Assembly (NCBI GenBank): GCA_964034945.1
Contig: OZ035960.1
Coordinates: 24,105,487 to 24,169,486 of the forward strand
Direction: 5' to 3'
DNA length: 64,000 nucleotides
DNA from: Chrysopilus asiliformis
Taxonomy: Eukaryota > Arthropoda > Insecta > Diptera > Rhagionidae
Of the stretch, positions 10,719 through 23,798 are shown in pieces; positions within the stretch are counted from its first letter, which is position 1, and the number at the start of each line of letters is the position of its first letter. Made by a program: the position numbers and the translations under genes. The notes under the pieces are model-generated. The model searched no databases. It was not told where the DNA came from and worked only from the letters and a program-made list of their open reading frames with translations.

Positions 10719-13030
10719 TTTATTATATATTGAATTTAAATACTTTTAATATTAATGTCTATAATTTCATCAAAATTGTAGACTTTAACACTAAATTAAA
10801 CCTAAAAAAATTTTTTTTTTTAAATTCTAATCCATACTATTTAATTAAAGTTTTGCATTGGATTACATATAGGTTCAGTGTAATCCAATTTTGATTATAA
10901 TTTAATCCAAGATTTTTTTACTGTGTAGTATACAAGCTCTCCACTCATTTATTTAGTATGCTGTGTACTAATCATAATGGAAATTTATATAATATGCGGT
11001 TCATTTTTGTTGATTTGGAATCGATTATTTGAGAGCAAAGAATAAAATAGTGGACAAAAGTGGAAATCACAAGCCTTTGGATTTTTGGCTAAAACTATCG
11101 TTGAAAAAAAAAATAATCATTCGAATTGGATAATCAGAACACCACAACTGAAGATGTAGAAATTTCTGATTTTTTTTATATTAGAAAGACTTCATGCAAT
11201 TTTTTTTCTCTTGACAAAATGTTTTTTTTTACCTTAAATATTATGTGTAAATTACAAGTTCAATAGCATTTTTCGGGAACACTCCTACTTAGCTGTTGTC
11301 ACGTGCAAAAACAAAACGAAAAAAAGCTTTATTCAGCCCATCCGTGGTCATGATGATTTTGTGTAGAATATGTACCAAAGTATGCTGGAAATCCTGTTAG
11401 TTTTATCATAAAGCACATACTTTAGTTCCTCGTTTCGCTAACTCGGCATAATACCTTTTTTCATTCAAGACCACTATTACTATTGTGGTAGTGGTGTCTA
11501 GAACTGTAGTGTATGATTCTATTTATACCTACATTTTATTATAGTGAATATCAACAGAACCATCGCTGCAGATATCCCAAAAGCACACTTACAGTCAGGG
11601 ACATATCATTTGCATAATATTTAAAGAAAAGTATGGTAAGAGCCATCCAAAAAAAGCACAAGAAATGGGAAAAATCTCGCAAACAACACGAAACATTGAA
11701 AACATACAAGGACGCTACTAGCTCGCTAGCCTTACTCGCTCCTACTGCCATAAAACCGTATAGTATAAGGAATCTCGGATATTCAGTTTTATTTTTTCGC
11801 TTTCCTACTCTTCTAACATTTTAGGACCTTTTTTCTGGATACGTCTTCAACTTTTCAAAAACGGCGAGCTCGAAAAAAAATTTTTTTTTGTTTGCTTGAA
11901 GAATGCTTGGGTTTTTTTTTTACATAGAAATGTACTTATATATACATACATAAATTTTCACATATTTGCTTTAAGGGAATCCTTGAAGTCCCTTTTTGTT
12001 AACAAAGCGATGTATATGTAGATGGTAATGTGTATCTCCTTCTCGAGCTGAAAGCTTACACAGTACATTAATTTACCATTTTGCCTCGACATTGGAAGAG
12101 AGATCTATGCGCGTCTGTAAATATTTTTATACGAATCGCATTCAAATGGACGGAAGAAGGATTTTCCACATATTTTACTGCTCTATTGGTTATGTGAGCT
12201 TCCTGGTGAAAGGAGGTTTGCAGACGTACATTTTGCTCATATGTTTAAATGAATATCACTGTGGACAAGTACAGACAGTCGCCTTAAACTCATAAGAAAT
12301 ATGCTTGTAAAATATCCAAAATATGGACTTTATAATGGAACTATGAAATTTTGATTATATTTGAATGTGAGAGAATGAGTGTCTTTTATTGATGGGAATT
12401 ATTTATACAACTTCTTAGAATAGAGATTTAATTGAAAACCATTGACTTCAGCTTAACTTTTAAAGTGGTGTAGTTAAAATAACATATATTTTTGTTAGGG
12501 AAAAATTTGTCTTCTTCTTACACAAGTAAGATACAAGAACTGAATTTTTGCAATGTTTTCAAAATTGCTCTGATTTACCGTCAAAAGAATACATGCATTG
12601 AAATAAATGCCCTAAGGAATTTATGAATCACTTAAGAAATGCGGAGTATGTTATATAAAAAGGTTTAAGCAAAACATTTTTTTTTCTCACATTTCCTTGC
12701 ACAGTTTGTGTATTTTATAAAACTGTGGCCAGAAATTTATTTATTTTTTTTTTGTTTCTTTATCTGTTTCTCTTGATTGCTGCAAAAAGCATTGCTGCAA
12801 GAATAAATGAAATCATACTTTATATTGAATACAACCTCCCTCTTTGTAACGCCTCACCTGTTAACTTTAGAACCGTTTAACTGATTTTGCGACGATTAAC
12901 TGGGTTGAATAAAGAAAAATTCGAAAAAATCTGTCTATAAAAATTACCTCTTTACGTCCCTCTGTATAATTCCCTACCCAGCTATGTCTTGAATATCTGA
13001 AGGGATTTCTATTCGATTTTTACCAATAGA
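10719..13030. other. AT-rich sequence, no gene seen
   Basis: Contains repeated ggattacat/gtaatcca pieces at 10850-10910 and a cactgtgta-like end near 10920 that could be one terminus of a mariner-type miniature element, unpaired. Open frames at 11551-11824 overlap on both strands and show no recognisable domain. Confidence 0.4.
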
Positions 13031-13613
13031 AAACATAACAAAAGCTATAATTGCCAATCTGACAATCATTGGAGACCCGTATGGTGATATTCGTATCAAA
13101 ATTCGAACAGTTGTACCAAAATTCCACTTTGAAGTCAAACTTTCCAATTAGATTTTTTAAAATTTATTCCAATCGGATTTTGATGTATGGGAGTTTTATG
13201 TAGAATCATATCCTAAATAACTTTTGTTCTTGCACTTTTTTGATAAGATGCACGGTTTTCGAGATATTCGCAAAAAACGTTTTCGTTCGTATGGGGGGTA
13301 CCCTCCCCCCCCCCCCCTAATGGTTCATTTTTGCCCATTAACGAACTTAGCCTCGCATTTTACGAAAAACGGACCCACGCAAAATTTCAAGTCTCTAGCT
13401 CAATCCGTGCGCCCGCAATCCGCGCCACAGACAGACGGACGGACAGACAGACGGACAGACAGACAGACAGACGGACGGACATGCAAAATTCATTTTTTTT
13501 ATCATTCTAAACACACTGGTGTAATTCATTTTTTTGTGCGATGACGGGATCTTGGCGTTACAAACGGTAACGCAAAGTTAATATACCCTTTGGTTTCACC
13601 ATACGGGTATAAA
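13031..13613 (-). mobile_element. Helentron-like element, minus strand
   Basis: 583 bp, the reverse complement of the 4917 copy. The 3' end is at 13031 (aacataacaaaagct), the hairpin is slightly mutated (ttgccaatctgacaa), the GC palindrome is expanded into a run of C (13295-13317), GACA/GACG repeats span 13432-13483, and the 5' end accatacgggtataaa is at 13613. It is not interrupted and shows no coding capacity. The C-run suggests slippage in the palindrome. Confidence 0.85.
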
Positions 13614-13654
13614 GAGGTATAACATCAAAAAATACTGAAGTTCAAAAAATGCCC

Positions 13655-13790
13655 AATGAAAAATATGGAAATATCAGTTAGGATCAACATAAAACTTTCC
13701 TCTGCCATATTTAGTTTCAGAAAAAATATATAAAAAATAATAATTTTTCGAATATCTTGAGAACCGCTTAATAGTAAGGAAATTAGTCAA
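13655..13790 (-). repeat. Dispersed family F fragment
   Basis: Shares aatatcagttaggatcaaca and aaaactttcctctgccatat with 51715-51780 and, inverted, with 52435-52475 and 63660-63700. This is the 3'-terminal block of family F in reverse orientation. No coding sequence. Confidence 0.6.
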
Positions 13791-15299
13791 TTTCACCGCT
13801 TATGACTATAAAAGTTGTCAGTTTTAGATATTTTGTTGAAAAATTAACTAATTTCATAGTTGAAATTAACTATTATAATTAGAAAAACTAACAAATGCTG
13901 TCTTCGTGGGATATTTTAATAATAAACCAAGAAAAAATCGCAATTTATGTCTATGCGAACGGTGGTTTTAAAAAACCAATGAAAACTTGACAAACAAATC
14001 AATTTACTTTTTATCTTTTGTTTCCTTTTTGTCCAGAAGAAAATTTCTTCAAAAATTTGATGTTTTTTCTGTGCAGGTAGAAAATTTAAAATTACATGAA
14101 AAAGTAATTTTTAAATGTTTTGAAACTAATATAGGTACTTAACAAAATACAGTGCCCGGAATACGTTACAAAGCAATTTCGCGCCACAGGTCGAGTAAAT
14201 ATCATAATTCAGAAGACAATCGCTAGAGTTTCAAGATTAATCTCAAAGATACTCTTTCTTTCAATGTTGAAGTAAACTCTGATTAATGTTTAAACAACTA
14301 ATATTTAAATTCCTGATTAATATTTAAACAATGCTTTGAATAGAAATCACACAATTTCGAAAAAGACTTTCAACTTTTTCTCAAAATCCAAATTCAAAAT
14401 TTTATACATTGCATCACATGCATTCGCGTAAAAAATTCTGAATAATTTTCTATTTTTCAACACATTGATAGTAAAAATATTAAAGACAATATTATTATCT
14501 TACCAGAGCTTTCATGAAATTATCACCGAATAAACCACGAAGTAAATTATTGAAATGAAAATGTCTCCGAAAGAGCTTGGGAATAGAAAAAAATTATCAC
14601 AATTTTCTTAGACTCGTTTTCCCTTAGAACCATAAGTTAACCGAAGACATACGAGTGCAATCTCTAAGCACTTATACGAATCATGCCAGCACACATGTAA
14701 CTCATATATGGTACATGGTAAAACGTGACAACGGGAAAAGTATGTTGAACTGAACTTAAATCTAAAATGAATGTCTGCCAAGTATAAATTATAGTTTTAT
14801 CTTTTCTGCACTTGTCGACGCTTATAAATTACCAGATTAGGAGATGTACACGTCGCCGTTAGTAATTTGCATGTTAAGACGATGAAAATTGAAATCTCTA
14901 GACGACTTGCAATTAAAGGATTTAGCCAACATTTATAAAATGTATTATGCTAAGGTGATACAGACTCCTTATTTAAGATTCTATTAGATAATTACACACA
15001 GTAATAACGCCACAATCAATAAAGACTGTGAATGAGAATTCGGTGAAATTCGTCTGTTCGTCAGATATTTGATAAACAATAATATGTAAATACGAGGGTG
15101 AAAAAACTTGAAATATGAAATTTTTCCAACGAAATTAAGCTTTCTATGTGAATGTCGTAAATTCCTCTGCCAAGACCCTACATTTCGGAACATAGGTGTA
15201 TCTCGAAGATATCAGAAGGTTGTTTCAAGAATCATCGACACTAAAAACAGTTTTTAAAAATAATTCGAAAAAAAAATCTTTTTTTTAACAAAGGAAAAT
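13791..15299. other. AT-rich sequence, no gene seen
   Basis: Short repeated taatatttaaa/taatgtttaaa words near 14280-14335. Nothing else is recognisable. Confidence 0.4.
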
Positions 15300-15426
15300 T
15301 AATTTTCTCGGGCATTGTGTATCAGAAATAAAAGCGAGATAAATATTTATTTTATTTTTTTTTTTTGACCTAATCTCGTTAGAGGAAAAGGATAATCACG
15401 TTATCCTTATCCTTACAAGGACGAAC
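15300..15426 (-). repeat. Composite of two repeat fragments
   Basis: About 15310-15350 (gtgtatcagaaataaaagcg) matches the arm of the inverted repeat at 32277-32385. About 15370-15426 (ataatcacgttatccttatc), reversed, matches the 'gtccttgtaaggataa…cgtgattatcctt' part of family A as seen at 40761-40810. The two abut through a T-run. Confidence 0.6.
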
Positions 15427-15430
15427 TAAA

Positions 15431-18400
15431 GAAAGTATTGTGTTGTCATAGGACTTACGTATGTGTGCAATATACGCTGTTCAAATCAGATTCTTTTAAT
15501 TCAGTCTCTTGACTATTTATATGTAAATGTCCAGCACACAAAATTCAAATTATTGCCGTTTTCAACTATTAATATATTTATTATTGAAAATTGCAACAAG
15601 TCCATAATTTATCTTAAAACTAAATACTAATTACCCACCCATTTGGATGTTAGTAAATTTATGGCCTTTGTATATCGTATCATATCACATCACATCACAT
15701 AATACTGTTGATTTTATAACAAAATAGGCGGAAAATCACTCTCATGGGATGAATGGATGAGATCTAAAGGTTCATTACGCCTAAATTATCCCGGAGCACC
15801 ACTACAATGAACTTGCACTGGTAATTCGAGTATAAATCCATTGCATAATTGTTTATGGATTTGTCCGTCAATCTAATTCAATCAGGCGCACAAGATAAGG
15901 CGCTAATAAATTAATTTGATTAATTCAATTACCATTGAAATTTATGGCAGCGTTCCGTCATTATTTTAAGGTTTTTGGGCAACGACCCACCATCAGCATC
16001 ACTAGAAATGGGATCCTGTAGCAAGTCGTTGGTCTTTTGGAAAATACCCACCAGCAAATACTATGTAAGCCTAACCACCAACCATTCCAGCCACAAATCA
16101 ACCTCATCTGCCCCGCCTATATATACATATATCTCTCTTCCAAGCTCCGGGGCTGTTGATGCTATCCAGGACCTCTTGCCGATGCACAGAATTCAATGTT
16201 TATGTTTATGAAACAAAATTCTTCTTCTTCTCCTTATCGAATTTCGCGTACGCGCGCGGTTTATTACCCGAACAGAATTTTAATAAACAAATTATCAGGA
16301 CGAAAGTGAACAGAATTCAATTATGCGAGACCAAAAAAGGGGTAGCCCGGAGTATTCGATTACGATGATTAGCCAAAAAGGAGTGTAGCATAAAAATCAC
16401 CCTCCGTTCCTCGCCTAAAAATTTATAGAATACATTTTTAATGGCCCAATAAACTACGAGCCAATTAGATAAGCAAAATTTTGACGATTGACAATAATTT
16501 AGGAATGCAAAATAGAATTTTTGTCGTAAAATTATTGTAAATTACTAAACTTTGAATTTTAATTATTAGATTTAAGCCATGTGCCTGATGGCCTTTTCCC
16601 AACTTTAGCTTAATAATATTGTTTAGAATTAGTCAAATTAAACGACCCATAAAATATTTGAAGACAAGTTTTTTTGGCAGCCGATTTAAAAAGTTTGTTT
16701 ATTATTGTTTCATTAAAAATATTAGAATTTTTAGACAATTCGAGTTGAACTTTTCTGAAAATAATTCAAAAATTGAAATATGTATATGAAAAATCCTGAA
16801 ATTTGTTTTATGTTACTTTTATCATTATTTTTCACAAAACAAATAATCTACACAGACACAAAAGTATTTGAAAAGTGAAAATAATTTTTTTTTAAATACA
16901 CTCGATTAGCAAAAATTCGGTTAGTATTTTTCTGGTCCTACTGGCAACTTCTGGAAAAGTTCTTCCTAAGTGCAGTCGCGCACTGCGACGTTAAAAATGT
17001 GGATTGTTGTTAGAGGAACAATTGGAATGTTTGAAACACGCGAGAAGTATCGCAGTGCGCACAAAGTAAACTTAAAAACATCAGTTCTGATCAACACAAA
17101 ACTTCAAATATCTCGAGAAGCGTCAAAAATACAACGACGAAGTACAAAACGCCCAAAATTTAAAAAGGATACCAAATTTCAAATGTTTATACTAAAAAGT
17201 TACAAAAACGACCTCTTACTGTAAAAAATTTTGAAGTTTCTGTGGAAATGTAGGAACTTTAAATTCACAGCGCTTTTAATTTTAATCTATAGTCTAGTTA
17301 ATCTTTTCAAAACTCACAGCTGATTTTCAAATATTACTTTTCTAAAATCTCAACTCCATAGTGGTTTTTATTTGGTCTGAATTCAAAACTACATTTGATA
17401 ACAAAGTCCTTTTTAAATGAAATGAAATTAAATCTATTTAGCAATCTATCTATTTTCATAAAATACCTGAAGTCCGTTTATAGGAATCCATTTTTGTAAA
17501 ATCCAATATCAAAAACTAAAATAATAGGTAAGGGTGTTTATATTTTTCCATACATAAACTTTTAGCACCCATAAAACCTTTAAAAAAATATTATGCAAAC
17601 CGACCTATCATAGATATAGTGTCTCTCGTTAAACCTAAGCAAACATTGATTTTATAAATGTAGGTGTTGGCGACCGAGTCAATCCCTTTGAACTTCGGAT
17701 TCTCGAATAAACAGATGACATCTGAAAATGACTTCAAAACACAAAATCATAAAATCTTACTGCCAAAGAGCTTAAAAAGGCGCTGGTCCATGTTAACATA
17801 ACGACAAAACATTTTAGTCGCCAAAAATAACCAAAACTATAGCATTTCAGAAAATTCTCTGTTTTTTTTCTTCTTTTGTAACCCTTGTGCTTAAACATCA
17901 TTGGTTCAATGATCCTCCTTCTACCACTTATAATAAAAGAAAAAGAAATGGATGCCTAGCAGGAAAGGACCTTTAACAGAGAACCATTTCACCCTATCTC
18001 AGAATGGAATCTAAAGTCATGAAGCTCTACCTGAATTGCATACGAATAGGTTCCTCAGTTTAGAGTCCTTCCGGAGATGATGGCCAAATGTAGGGAGCCA
18101 ACCGCCAATGGAATTCATTTTTTATTTGACCGAATACACAAGTTCTACACATAGGCACATTTAAAGAGATGACAACTTTATGCAAAGTCTACCATTTCAC
18201 CCCTTTACCCTCATAAAAACTGACTTCACGGCAGTTTTCAAAACTAAACAGGAGAGCATTATATCCTTGTTACCGCATAAATATATATATCTGCATAAAT
18301 ATAGATAGCATATACCGACAATCGCATTGTTGGATTCGTTCCTTTTCCAACTACTTTATGGTTAAAGTATCTGCTCCTTAAAGTTGCCCATTGCCAGTTA

Positions 18401-19439
18401 CACAATCATGGGTTAAAAATGTAACTGCCAGTATCCGGATACCAATATAACCGCTGAACATCTCAACAAAGCGTTCTATAGACGTCGATCCTTGTACTAA
18501 AACCGAAAATAAAAAGGCCACCATGACTCCCGCTATACACTTAGTGGGTACTACAGTAGTTTTTATTTGTACCACTTACAAGTAGTGGTATATAGTGGAG
18601 GATAGTATGTATAGAAGATCACTAGATATATATATAAATATTTGGTCCAATCCAAGCTAACAAAATGGCGATAATGTTCAAATGTTACATGTGTCATTTC
18701 GAATGGGAAATGAAATTGAAATTCAGTGAAAGTAGCAATTTGGGATTTTTTTCTCACCACAGGAAAGGACCGAAACGGCACCAAAATAAATTGAAAGGAC
18801 ATTTTATCGATGGGCTAGTTTGCATTTTTAAAAAAAACCAACCATTTGATAGGACTCTTCAAAATCGAAATACCAATGTTCGTTTTTATTTCTTTGTCTA
18901 GAAAATGCAATTTAATTAAATGTAGAATAGTCATATCTACATCTAAAACAGCTACAATAAACCTTGTTACAGAAAGTAAATAGATTTAGAATTGCGGAAA
19001 ATGTTGGGTTGCATTTCATTTTACCATTTCCCATTCAAACGTAAATGCTGATTTTTTCAACTTGAAAATTAAGGACATTGTTTAATTTTGAAGCGAAAAA
19101 CCCTTCAGTTAACATAAATGTATATTAATTTATCTACAAAATACTTTATCCGTATTGTTTCTGTCTAAGGGTGACCCAAAACTTAAAAATATTTATAAAT
19201 ATTTTCATTTTCAAGGATCCGACAAGATTTTTTCGCATAGATTAGATGAAATGAAACATTTATTAAGGGCTGTCAATAAATTGCGTTACACTTTGTGAGC
19301 AAAGGGTCTGCTGTAGTGTGACGGCGGTATTAAACTTTACACATAATTTTTTTTAAACATTTTATTAAAAAAATCTAAGGTGAACAGCACATGACTTTCA
19401 TATACGAAATATACGTTTCTGCACAATTTACCTGTCGAA
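15431..19439. other. AT-rich sequence, no gene seen
   Basis: 15670-15700 is a short catatcacatcacat run. 15960-16370 is somewhat less AT-rich, with overlapping short frames but no domain. 17085-17130 (tcagttctgatcaacacaaa) is a fragment of family F in reverse. 17700-18600 is mixed-composition unique sequence without a recognisable gene. Confidence 0.4.
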
Positions 19440-20048
19440 CAAAATATTAGTTTACATAAAAATATGAATTTTTATTTTAATATAAAATCTGAAATATCTC
19501 GATAACGGTAAAAGATATCAGCTAACGGTAAAAGACAATTATCGCAAACATTGTTATTTTTAATTTATTCCCCAAACCACCAAAAACCGAGATAATCGCA
19601 AAAAAATGATTTTTTTTAAATAACGACATATCTCGGTAACGGCTTGAGATACGGAAATCCAGTGAAAGACAAAAATGTACGAAATTTTATTGTCTCCAAG
19701 TTTTGTTATACAAAAGACTATTGAAAAACGATGAATTTCGCGAAATCGCGAAAATGGAAATGGCAATTTTGAAAAAGTGAAAATTCGTTAACCGACAGTA
19801 GCTAATGTCGGTTAACGAATTTTCCCTAAAAATTGATAGGATCGTTCTTTTCTGGGACCAAGATACCTGTAAAATTTCGTGGCTCTGGATTTATTACTTT
19901 TTGAGAAATTTTGTACACAGACTGACTGACAAACAGAAAAACATTTTTGTAATAATGCTTCAATCGACTCGAGAGTACTCGGGAAATGTTTTTTATGCAA
20001 AATAAAGAGTTCGAAATTTTTCATGAATATATACTGTATTATATTGGA
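19440..20048 (-). repeat. Dispersed family E, long copy, minus strand
   Basis: Reading the minus strand from 20048: tatattcatgaaaaatttcg, gcataaaaaacatttcccga, 'gagtcgattg', a cagtcagtctgtgtac head, 'tttctcaaaaagtaata', 'aacgatcctatcaatttt', 'cgttaacc', then 'acaaaacttggagacaataa' and 'ttaccgttatcgagatatt'. The same series runs at 62798-63560 (+), so both ends of the family are visible. The copy has acquired a local palindrome at 19779-19824. No protein is encoded. Confidence 0.75.
19779..19824. repeat. Perfect 19-bp inverted repeat with 8-base spacer
   Basis: gaaaattcgttaaccgaca (19779-19797) is the exact reverse complement of 19806-19824. In other family E copies this place reads ccgttaaccggaagtancca with no second arm, so the palindrome arose in this copy, probably by a template-switch inverted duplication. 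Confidence 0.85.
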
Positions 20049-20135
20049 ATTTCTTCGCTTATCGGTCTTTAAAAAAATTAACATTTTGTTATAAATATTA
20101 TTTTTTAAAGACCTATAAGCCACGAAATTCCAATA
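20042..20135. repeat. Imperfect inverted repeat, ~37-bp arms
   Basis: tattggaatttcttcgctta… at 20042-20079 pairs with 20098-20135 (…taagccacgaaattccaata) with a few mismatches around an AT-rich loop. It overlaps the start of the family E copy. Confidence 0.7.
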
Positions 20136-20507
20136 GAATTCAATCCCATAAAAACCATGAATCAGAAATGATTCAATGGTTAAACACAAAATACTTTATT
20201 ATATTCCGTAAAAATTTTGTAAGCAGCATAAAATAATTTAATCATTGTAGTCAATTTAAAATTCGTGTCCGTCATAAATCAAAGATGACAAATAGGCTTT
20301 CCTGTCGCACATCAATGTTAAATTCCAATGATTATATGATTTTATCCTTAATAAAGGATTTTTTTTTTATTTCGGTGTTTTTCAATTTTTTAAAGGATTT
20401 TTTAGTCGGAGATTTTTTTATGTCGGTGTTTTTTTAATTATTTAAAGATTATATTAGTTTTTCCACTTTGGTTTTTCCATATTATTCAAATTAGTTAACC
20501 TTTAGAC

Positions 20508-20932
20508 CTGTGGTTCCCAAACTGGGGGGCGTGAAGCAATTTCAGCCGCGCCCGTTTTGTTCAACATATCTCTGCGAATTTTCAACTCTAACACTAATAA
20601 AAACAAAGCAGCGTTGCAGACTTACTCTGGAAAGCGATCTCCGGTGTGCTCTGTCAAACATCAGACCTAATATTCAGATTTTAGTGAAAGAAAAACAGTG
20701 TCACCCATCCCATTAATTTTCTATTTTTTCAGTTTTTTTTTTTGTAGAAACTAGGGAAATAAATAATTGAAATGGACAGTTTACATGGACAGTGTGTGTC
20801 GATTTTTAACTCCAAATATTAGAATAGAACCACGGAGGTTTGACAGATTTTCAAAAAAAGAGGGGGGGGGGGGCGTCAGCTGTTTGATAAGTGTTCAAGG
20901 GCGGCGTCAATTGAAAAAGTTTAGGAACCAAG
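20508..20932. mobile_element. hAT-like miniature element with 8-bp target duplication
   Basis: Left end ctgtggttcccaaact (20508); right end, reversed, cttggttcctaaact. The 8-base flanks are ctttagac (20500-20507) and ctttagaa (20933-20940), one mismatch. hAT elements duplicate 8 bp and often have CAGNGGTTCCCAAACT ends, so the assignment follows family knowledge. The 425-bp interior has a G-run (about 20862-20873) and no transposase. Confidence 0.75.
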
Positions 20933-21029
20933 CTTTAGAAAATTATATACATATATCGCAACGTAGCCTTACAAATGAGAGCAGTTTAGGTTGATGGTAT
21001 CGTAAACACTAGGCAGTAACCATTCCTAC

Positions 21030-21125
21030 TCATTTCCACAAAGCAAGATTTCTCAAAAAGTACTGGAGCTGGAGCCATGATTTTACAGGCATGTTTGGTC
21101 CTAGAATGGGATAATCCTTGAGTGG
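21030..21125 (+). repeat. Family E fragment
   Basis: agatttctcaaaaagtactg, gagctggagccatga and ggcatgtttggtcctagaat match the core of family E at 4252-4310 and 62968-63040. The microsatellite head and the 3' part are missing. Confidence 0.65.
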
Positions 21126-21580
21126 ATTTAAAATTGCAGCGTGCTTATGATTCAAATACCAACTTTTTAAAACTTTCTTAAAGATCTATTTCAGATACTT
21201 TTCAATGGCAAAAAAAAACTAATTTTATAAAAATAATGTCTTACTAAATATTTCAAAAATTGCATCATTTAAACGAAATATAGTAATAAATATCGAAAAC
21301 GTTTTTATATGTTTTCGCATTATTTTTAATCTGACAGAATTACAATATGCCACACAAATGTGCATTATTAAGAACACCACATAATTCTTGTTACTTTTGT
21401 CTTATGTGTATTATTTATGTTTAGTCATTTGACGGGTTTGCCTTAATATCAGGAAAGAGGAAAAATTAGTTTACCCATTAGGACAATTAATTTTCACAAT
21501 TATGTTGTGTACGTGGGGCGTACAAAATCAGACAATCCACAATCGAACCTCGCCAGAGGTGGTTGATTCTGGTATAGTTT

Positions 21581-21605
21581 GATTATGATGATGATGATGA
21601 TGATA
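21581..21605 (+). repeat. (GAT)n microsatellite
   Basis: gattatgatgatgatgatga, a run of about seven ATG/GAT trinucleotides. Confidence 0.9.
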
Positions 21606-23798
21606 TAGAAGTAAACAAACGAATATAAGGCGATAAGTATTGAACCGAATCGGACCGGGACAGAACCGATAGTTGATTCAAGGAAACGAAAACAAATCCG
21701 GGAAAGAGCCAAGACGGAAACAAAGTCTGAAAATAACATAAAATCATTTTCGTTCAAATCGAAATTGATGACGTCGATAAAGGCAAACCCTTCAAACATA
21801 ATATTTTTCCATTAGCAAAACCAACTTCACTAATAGGCCAAATGGCAAGAAAGAATTTATTGATCCCAATAATTGGTCATTTCCTCACCCAAATCGATTC
21901 TTCATTTCCACTAAAATCGAAAGTCTACAGTTGAGCATCGGGATGGGGCGTAATCGTAGCATACTCCCAGCAGGGGGGTCGTACCATACCCCTAGCAGGA
22001 AAAACCGTCACCCATATTCATACAATGATTGAATGGTGAACGACGCTACTGAATGCGGGTGGATGATGATGATGTCAATGATGGCAAGCAATATGGATGG
22101 ATAGATTAAATGGGGTTCGTTGGGAAAGTCTGCGTGGGCACATTTCCCGAATAAAAAAACTTTCCGAACTAAACTTATCCGCCCCTATCCCCCCTGGGCG
22201 AACGGGCAATTTTTTCGTCTGTCCAATGTGAATGGCACAAATAGGAAGGAATAGGATAGGACAGGACAGGAAGTATCATCGTCCCAATGACGGTTCAATT
22301 TCGTTTTTGGCGTAGCCGACCTGGTAGAACGATATGTGAAAGGTGTCGCAATGACACCACCGGTTAACAAATTGACACTAGTGTAATATGGTTAAACAAA
22401 TCATCGCTAAACAGGTGGCCCCAACCAATACCATTTTTCGTTAAGTGACATTTCCAATCCATCGATAAACAGTCGAGAGTGGAGATATCTGTCGAAATGA
22501 AGGTAGAAATGCTTTAGTGGTTGGTCAACAGATGACAGTCATGGTGGTGTTGAGAATGAAGGTGGCAGTAGCGGTTTCCTCACAATGTTGATCATTTCAT
22601 TTCTGGCCAAACATATCGCTAAACATTGTTGTGTAAAAGGCCAATGGATACCATGAATTCGATATAAACGAGTCGAAAATGGACAATGGATACGATCTGC
22701 CCAGTTGACTGTTTACGTTCGGTCTGACCAATTTATCGATTCAATGTCCATTTCTATTAGAGAAGTGGGCACAAATCCTTTGTACTGTGTGAAAGAAGCT
22801 GCATAAACATCGAGAGGATTTAGACTGAAAATATCGACTTTTCCAAGAAAACATTTTCCGATTGATTGTGGATATTTACTCTAGTATCCATTTGTGGTTA
22901 ACTTTACCATTATCTAATCTTTTCAAAAAGTTTCAAAGTCTCCAAAAGTCTCGATTTTGTTACTGAAGACTAAAAAAAGTTATAATTTTTGTTTTGAATT
23001 TTAGGATTTCAGCGGCTTTTATGCATCATGTGTTCACCTACCGAAAACGGGTTTCCGTTTTTTGCTCCGTGTTCCCCTACTATTAAAAAATTTAACTCAT
23101 TCTCTCCCTTTTTGCCCTGTGCACAATTATTTTTTGAACCACTGAAGGGATAACGATCATGCTTTTACAATTAAGCTCGTGCTTCAAACAAATTTCCATC
23201 ACGCTAAGACTGCAAAGTTTCTTCGTTATTTTTTATTTTTTAACATGTCGTTTTCCAAAAAATCATTCGTGAAGTTATTGAATTACATCCTTTGTAGCAC
23301 ATAAGAAAGTATCCACTTTTATGGATATAAAATCGTAAATTTCTGTTAAAATTACATTTCTCAATGTTTTATTGTTTATGTTAGAAACAGTCACACAGTA
23401 TTAAATTGTAACCACAAATCAATCAAAAACGCCGTAAATCCTGATTGAAAAGAGGATGTAAATTCAGAACATATTTTAGATTCCTAGATTCTAAATCACA
23501 GACAAATTCTCCATTACCGCCGCAGTCTTCTTACTAAAGGAAATTACATTGAAACTCGATTAGATGAGAGTTTGGTTATACATCATTACTGAATTTCTGA
23601 ACAAGAACTACGCATTAGGTTCTGGTTTGGCCATTTATTAGGCAAAATGTTAAATACTGAATCCCGTAGCCAATGAACAACACATTTTAGTACTTTGCCA
23701 CAAGATTTATATCGGTTGAAAATTAACTTATCATAGTTTCGTTGCATACTAGCTAGCTACCATTTTATAACAGAAACGTTATGTGTTAGGCAATATTA
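21606..23798. other. Mixed-composition unique sequence, no gene seen
   Basis: About 21930-22830 is noticeably less AT-rich and contains none of the dispersed repeats seen elsewhere. Three similar words occur within 250 bases: atcgctaaacagg (about 22403), atcgataaacagtc (22461) and atcgctaaacattg (22615). TAAACA is the core recognised by forkhead factors, so a regulatory role is conceivable but unproven. No convincing open frame. Confidence 0.35.
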
